From UBA6197 sp047638075 (GTDB lineage Bacteria > Pseudomonadota > Alphaproteobacteria > Rhodobacterales > Rhodobacteraceae), in assembly GCF_047638075.1 (NCBI RefSeq), contig NZ_JBLJBV010000073.1:1-26201 (forward strand): 26,201 nt of DNA. Reading direction: 5' to 3'. Numbering within the stretch: position 1 is the stretch's first letter; each line of letters opens with the position of its first letter. Shown here in pieces: positions 23,529 to 26,201 of the stretch. The position numbers and the translations under genes were made by a program. The notes beneath the pieces are model-generated. The model saw nothing but the letters and a program-made list of their open reading frames with translations. It was not told the DNA's origin and searched no databases.

Positions 23529-24745
23529 CCTACAAGCCGTCCCCCACGTTGCAAGCGGTACTTGACGGTCAACTTTGTTGTGGCTGCGGCGGCTGTGCGG
23601 CGTTGGCCCCCAATGCCGTAACGATGCACATCTCAGAAGACGGGTATCTACGCCCTGTTCAGTCCCAGCCTGTTCCTGCCCGGTTCGAAGAGCGGTTCAG
23701 CCTGATCTGCCCCGGCGTGCGGGTGACCCAAGACCCGGCTGGCCGCTTTGACCACCCTCTCTGGGGCCCGCTGATTTCCATGAATCAGGGCCATGCAACC
23801 AATCCTGACATGCGTCGAAATGGCTCCTCTGGTGGGGCGCTGTCTGCTTTGCTGGTACATCTTCTGGAAACCGGCGCCGTTGATGGCGTCGTGCAGGTGG
23901 GCGCCGATCCGCTGCTGCCGATCGGTAACAAGACCGTCCTCAGTCTGAACGCGGCAGCCGTTTTTGCCAATGCAGGGTCACGCTACGCCCCGTCAGCCCC
24001 GCTTGAGGGTATCGACACCTATCTTGACAGCACCCTTCGCTATGCTTTTGTCGGCAAGCCGTGCGATGTGTCGACGCTTCGGGCGATGGAGGCATTCGAT
24101 GACCGGGTGGCGGCGCGGTTTCCCTATATGTTGTCATTCTTTTGTGCGGGCGTTCCAAGCCTGGCTGGCGCCCGCGAAGTCCTGGGTCAGCTGGGCGCGC
24201 CAGAAGATGATGTAACCTCGTTTCGCTATCGTGGTGATGGCTGGCCGGGCTTTGCAACGGCAACACTACAAGACGGCACGCAACGCCAGATGAGTTACGC
24301 GGACAGTTGGGGGGGGATCTTGTCCCGTCATGTCCAGTTCCGGTGCAAGATATGCCCCGATGGCACGGGTGGCTTTGCCGATGTGGTCTGCGCAGACGCC
24401 TGGGAGGCAGATGCGCGCGGCTATCCGGTATTCATTGAACGTGAGGGTATTAGCCTGATTGTCAGCCGTACCGTCAAGGGGCTGAAGCTGGTTCAGAGTG
24501 CTGTCGCTGCGGGCAGTCTGGAAATATCGGGCTTTGAGACAGAGAAGTTGGCCGCGATCCAGCCAGGCCAGACCGGCAAACGACGGCTTGTGTTGGCAAG
24601 ACTGGCCGCCCTGAAACTGACGGGACGCGCGCTGCCCCGGTATCGTGGGTTCTATCTTTGGCGTAACGCACGATCAGCGGGGCTTGTCGCCAATATGCGA
24701 AATCTGTTGGGCACCTTACGTCGGATCTGGCTGAAAAAGCTTTAA
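23525..24745 (+). CDS. FrhB/FdhB-family iron-sulfur protein (coenzyme F420 hydrogenase beta-like)
   Basis: This 406-residue protein matches the FrhB_FdhB N- and C-terminal families, used by F420-reducing enzymes and by many unrelated iron-sulfur flavoproteins in exopolysaccharide clusters. The N-terminal cluster has Cys18, Cys19, Cys21 and Cys24 (LCCGCGGCAAL). Further Cys residues occur at 180 (GKPCD), 207, 274, 277 and 289 (RCKICPDGTGGFADVVCAD), suitable for a second cluster. The block RNGSSGGALSALL near 98-110 is conserved in the family. F420 itself is not typical of Rhodobacteraceae, so a redox step on a sugar or its carrier is a more likely role. It is coupled to the pyruvyl transferase by a 4-bp overlap. 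Confidence 0.88.
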   Translation: MTYKPSPTLQAVLDGQLCCGCGGCAALAPNAVTMHISEDGYLRPVQSQPVPARFEERFSLICPGVRVTQDPAGRFDHPLWGPLISMNQGHATNPDMRRNGSSGGALSALLVHLLETGAVDGVVQVGADPLLPIGNKTVLSLNAAAVFANAGSRYAPSAPLEGIDTYLDSTLRYAFVGKPCDVSTLRAMEAFDDRVAARFPYMLSFFCAGVPSLAGAREVLGQLGAPEDDVTSFRYRGDGWPGFATATLQDGTQRQMSYADSWGGILSRHVQFRCKICPDGTGGFADVVCADAWEADARGYPVFIEREGISLIVSRTVKGLKLVQSAVAAGSLEISGFETEKLAAIQPGQTGKRRLVLARLAALKLTGRALPRYRGFYLWRNARSAGLVANMRNLLGTLRRIWLKKL

Positions 24746-24846
24746 CCCTGCACAAGGGCCAAAGGATGGCTCGGCGGCAATATCATGATTGCGGGTGGAT
24801 CTGTGGGCCTGCGCGAAAACTGGTGACGGGCGATCCCGGCGCCGGT

Positions 24847-24856
24847 ATGTCGACCC
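24847..24856 (+). repeat. 10-bp target site duplication, left copy
   Basis: ATGTCGACCC lies directly outside the left inverted repeat of the deleted ISAs1-like element, and an identical copy lies directly outside its right end at 25424-25433. Ten bases is within the 8-10 base range of ISAs1-family insertions. Confidence 0.85.
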
Positions 24857-25423
24857 CAGGGCAATCGCGTTTGGCTCATGCGGTTTTTTTGCCATTGAGA
24901 ATGCGACGTAAGAAGGCGTTGTCCCACCCTGCGCGCTTGAGTTTGATGGAGAGGGATCCGCTTGCGGTGTCCCTGCGGAGGAGGTCGAGCACACGGCGGC
25001 GCAGGACGGCGATGTTGCCGGGTCACGAAGCAGCGCGGCCACCTCTGCGAGCACCTTGCCGAAGGCGGCATCAAGCGCCTATGGATCGATCATCCGGAAC
25101 ACTTCCGAAAAGGTGTCGTGCGACGGGATGGCATGTTTGAGTTTCAGGAAGCCCCTGAAAAAGCTCTCTTTTGCATGCCCGAAAGCCGCCATCTCGGCGC
25201 AGGATGCCGACCTACAGAGCACCGAAACGAAAGCAATCACTAACAGTTCCCCGAGGTCGTGGCACGCGTTCTTAGCGCGAGGATCCGGGATGATGTCAAA
25301 GCCGACAGGAATATTTGCATGGTGGTGACGGACTCCGAGGGATGAATCCCCCGTCCAGAATCCATCTCGCTGTCAGCGCAAGAGCCGCCCCTCACGATCT
25401 CACGCCCAAACGCGATTCCTCTG
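24857..25423 (-). mobile_element. Internally deleted ISAs1-family insertion sequence (567 bp)
   Basis: The element is bounded by 16-bp inverted repeats, CAGGGCAATCGCGTTT at 24857-24872 and its imperfect complement (14/16) at 25408-25423, and flanked by a perfect 10-bp direct repeat. Inside is a broken minus-strand transposase retaining only its N- and C-terminal parts. A full ISAs1-type element is about 1.2-1.4 kb, so more than half is missing. Confidence 0.85.
24876..25320 (-). pseudogene. ISAs1-family transposase, frameshifted and internally deleted
   Basis: The N-terminal part reads MQIFLSA, then after a one-base deletion (near 25298) IIPDPRAKNACHDLGELL, EMAAFGHAKESFF and IPSHDTFSEVFRMIDP, the ISAs1/H-repeat transposase start. 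A TAG at 25081-25079 interrupts it where the family has Lys or Glu (DP-x-ALDAAFGKVL). Near 25020 the reading jumps to the C-terminal end, NIAVLRRRVLDLLRRD and KRAGWDNAFLRRIL, then TGA at 24876. The middle, about 200 or more residues that include most of the DDE catalytic core, is absent. No active transposase can be made. The identity of the family comes from recognised motifs. Confidence 0.85.
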
Positions 25424-25433
25424 ATGTCGACCC
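25424..25433 (+). repeat. 10-bp target site duplication, right copy
   Basis: This ATGTCGACCC copy is identical to the one at 24847-24856 and abuts the right inverted repeat. Confidence 0.85.
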
Positions 25434-25566
25434 GGAACAAATGGACCACGGCGCGCCAAGTTACTCATATTGTGGCTAAGAAAAATTTCAACCTTATTCG
25501 AGTGACTGACCAAGCTTGACCTCAGAGAAGTACTCTCAGCAACGAGAAGATCATCCCAAAAACCCG
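25434..25566. other. Non-coding stretch between two IS remnants
   Basis: No gene or recognised site was found. The base composition is more AT-rich than the neighbouring genes. It is probably old target DNA between insertions. Confidence 0.4.
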
Positions 25567-25921
25567 TGAGCTATGCCCGAAAGTTGTTGACGGCGTGATT
25601 AGGCGGCCTTTTGAAGTTGCTTGATCCCAGCCTGCCAGCCTCTTGGGGCATTGCTGCGCAATACCCTGCTGGCCAATGGATGTCGTGCAGATGGCCCTTT
25701 GCCTTGGCCTGAACCGACTTCGGCATCGCGTTCAGCTCGTTGCGCTTTTTGTGGAACCGGCAGCGCTGTTCTTTCGCCGCGGCAAAGACCTCGCGATAGG
25801 CATTCCAGAAGCCCAAGGCACCATCCATTGTCCGGCAGTATCTGCTTGCAGCAATGAGATGGGCCAATGGCGAGGTCAGGCGCGTGGATGATCGGATATC
25901 GTTCTCGCAAGTTCATTGCAA
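25567..25921 (-). pseudogene. IS256/mutator-family transposase remnant
   Basis: The minus strand reads NLRERYPIIHAPDLAIG, then in another frame DGALGFWNAYREVF, KEQRCRFHKKRNELNAMPKSVQAKAKGHLHDIH, which is the centre of an IS256-family transposase (canonical APxLAIGDGALGFW). A 37-base insertion at 25826-25862 splits IG from DGALGFW and shifts the frame. Everything N-terminal to NLRER is missing, and after HDIH the sequence jumps to what looks like the element's end: GAGCTATGCCCGAAAG near 25567-25582, similar to IS256-family ends. About 100 of roughly 400 residues remain. The right boundary abuts the terminator of the DUF1214 gene. Confidence 0.8.
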
Positions 25922-25931
25922 AATAGCTTGA

Positions 25932-25963
25932 GGCCGCCCGGTGAGCTTTCTCGCCGGGCGGCC
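25932..25963 (-). terminator. Strong hairpin terminator downstream of the DUF1214 gene
   Basis: A 14-bp stem (GGCCGCCCGGTGAG 25932-25945 with CTCGCCGGGCGGCC 25950-25963, one T-G wobble) closes a CTTT tetraloop. It begins 6 bases past the minus-strand stop at 25970. The U run expected after it on the minus strand is weak (TCAAGCTATTTT), whereas an A run flanks the other side (25965-25969), so termination efficiency is uncertain. Confidence 0.65.
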
Positions 25964-25969
25964 CAAAAA

Positions 25970-26201
25970 TCAGTTGGTCACGCGCTCGACGGCGGGAGCC
26001 TTCCAGGTGCCGTTTAACGCCGCCTCCTTCGGCCAGTAAAGGCGCAGGATGACCCAGAACGGACCCTTGGGAGCGGGCAGCCAGTTCGCTTCCTTGTCCT
26101 TGCCGGGAGATTCGTTTTGGAAATACAAGGTGATGCCGCCATCAGCGTAAGCGGCGGTGCAAAAATAGACCACGGGAGCGGCGGGATGATCTCGCTGCGG
26201 G
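25970..26201 (-). CDS. DUF1214-domain protein, C-terminal part (partial)
   Basis: The frame enters from the right edge and ends at TGA 25970. The visible 76 residues contain AYADGGITLYFQNESPG, then DKEANWLPAPKGPFWVILRLYWPK and KAPAVERV at the very end, the signature C-terminus of DUF1254/DUF1214 proteins. These are periplasmic or secreted proteins of unknown function, common in alphaproteobacteria. A GTG at 26173 is internal and not the true start; the frame remains open to the edge. The function cannot be stated. Confidence 0.85.
   Translation of the reverse strand, partial: PQRDHPAAPVVYFCTAAYADGGITLYFQNESPGKDKEANWLPAPKGPFWVILRLYWPKEAALNGTWKAPAVERVTN

Noticed and set aside
24849..24854. GTCGAC at both ends of the ISAs1 element read as part of longer inverted repeats
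   Set aside because: GTCGAC is its own complement. The longer match ATGTCGACCC is in direct orientation at both ends, so it is a target duplication rather than inverted repeat.

Overview
The window looks like an accessory-free stretch of chromosome from an alphaproteobacterium of the Rhodobacteraceae (Roseobacter/Rhodobacter group). The evidence is GC-rich coding sequence, an SMC of about 1150 residues with a Rhodobacter-like N-terminus, an NnrU plus Dnr-type Crp/Fnr regulator pair, a VPLPA-CTERM surface protein, and many 4-bp stop/start overlaps. No rRNA, CRISPR array, phage or plasmid gene was seen. The only RNA gene is a tRNA-Pro(CGG).

Layout. 1-2.9 kb: the tail of an off-window transcription unit with its terminator, a DMT/EamA exporter, a 55-codon ORF behind a perfect FNR box, a heme-type (no Fe-S cysteines) Crp/Fnr regulator, and divergent nnrU. 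This is a small nitrogen-oxide/anaerobic regulation locus. 2.9-4.5 kb: an orphan Stealth-type capsule phosphotransferase. 4.6-6.2 kb (minus): smpB, then lrgB-lrgA. 6.4-9.9 kb: smc, with a perfect DnaA box in the lrgA/smc divergent promoter. 9.97-12.8 kb (plus): RidA-family protein, glycerophosphodiester phosphodiesterase, FemAB/GNAT-like protein and pterin-4a-carbinolamine dehydratase, tightly packed. 12.96-15.3 kb: tRNA-Pro, a DMT exporter and a divergent LysR regulator. 15.3-17.7 kb (minus): CinA-type MoaB/Mog-fold protein, GNAT acetyltransferase and OmpA-domain envelope protein, overlapping by 4 bp. 17.8-21 kb: methionine aminopeptidase, rsmD overlapping a ferredoxin-reductase-like flavoprotein, and a divergent Prx5-type peroxiredoxin. 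21.3-24.7 kb: a VPLPA-CTERM protein with a strong terminator, an AT-rich divergent promoter region, then a polysaccharide pyruvyl transferase and an FrhB-family protein in one operon. These three suggest a surface/exopolysaccharide locus.

24.75-25.93 kb is a graveyard of insertion sequences. One is a 567-bp internally deleted ISAs1-family element that still has 16-bp terminal inverted repeats (14/16) and a perfect 10-bp target duplication. The other is a truncated IS256/mutator-family transposase interrupted by a 37-bp insertion. The window ends inside the C-terminus of a DUF1214-domain protein on the minus strand.

Most of the window is ordinary housekeeping and accessory metabolism. The points most worth following are the FNR-box/small-ORF unit at 1.0-1.26 kb, the DnaA box upstream of smc, and the deleted ISAs1 element with intact ends.
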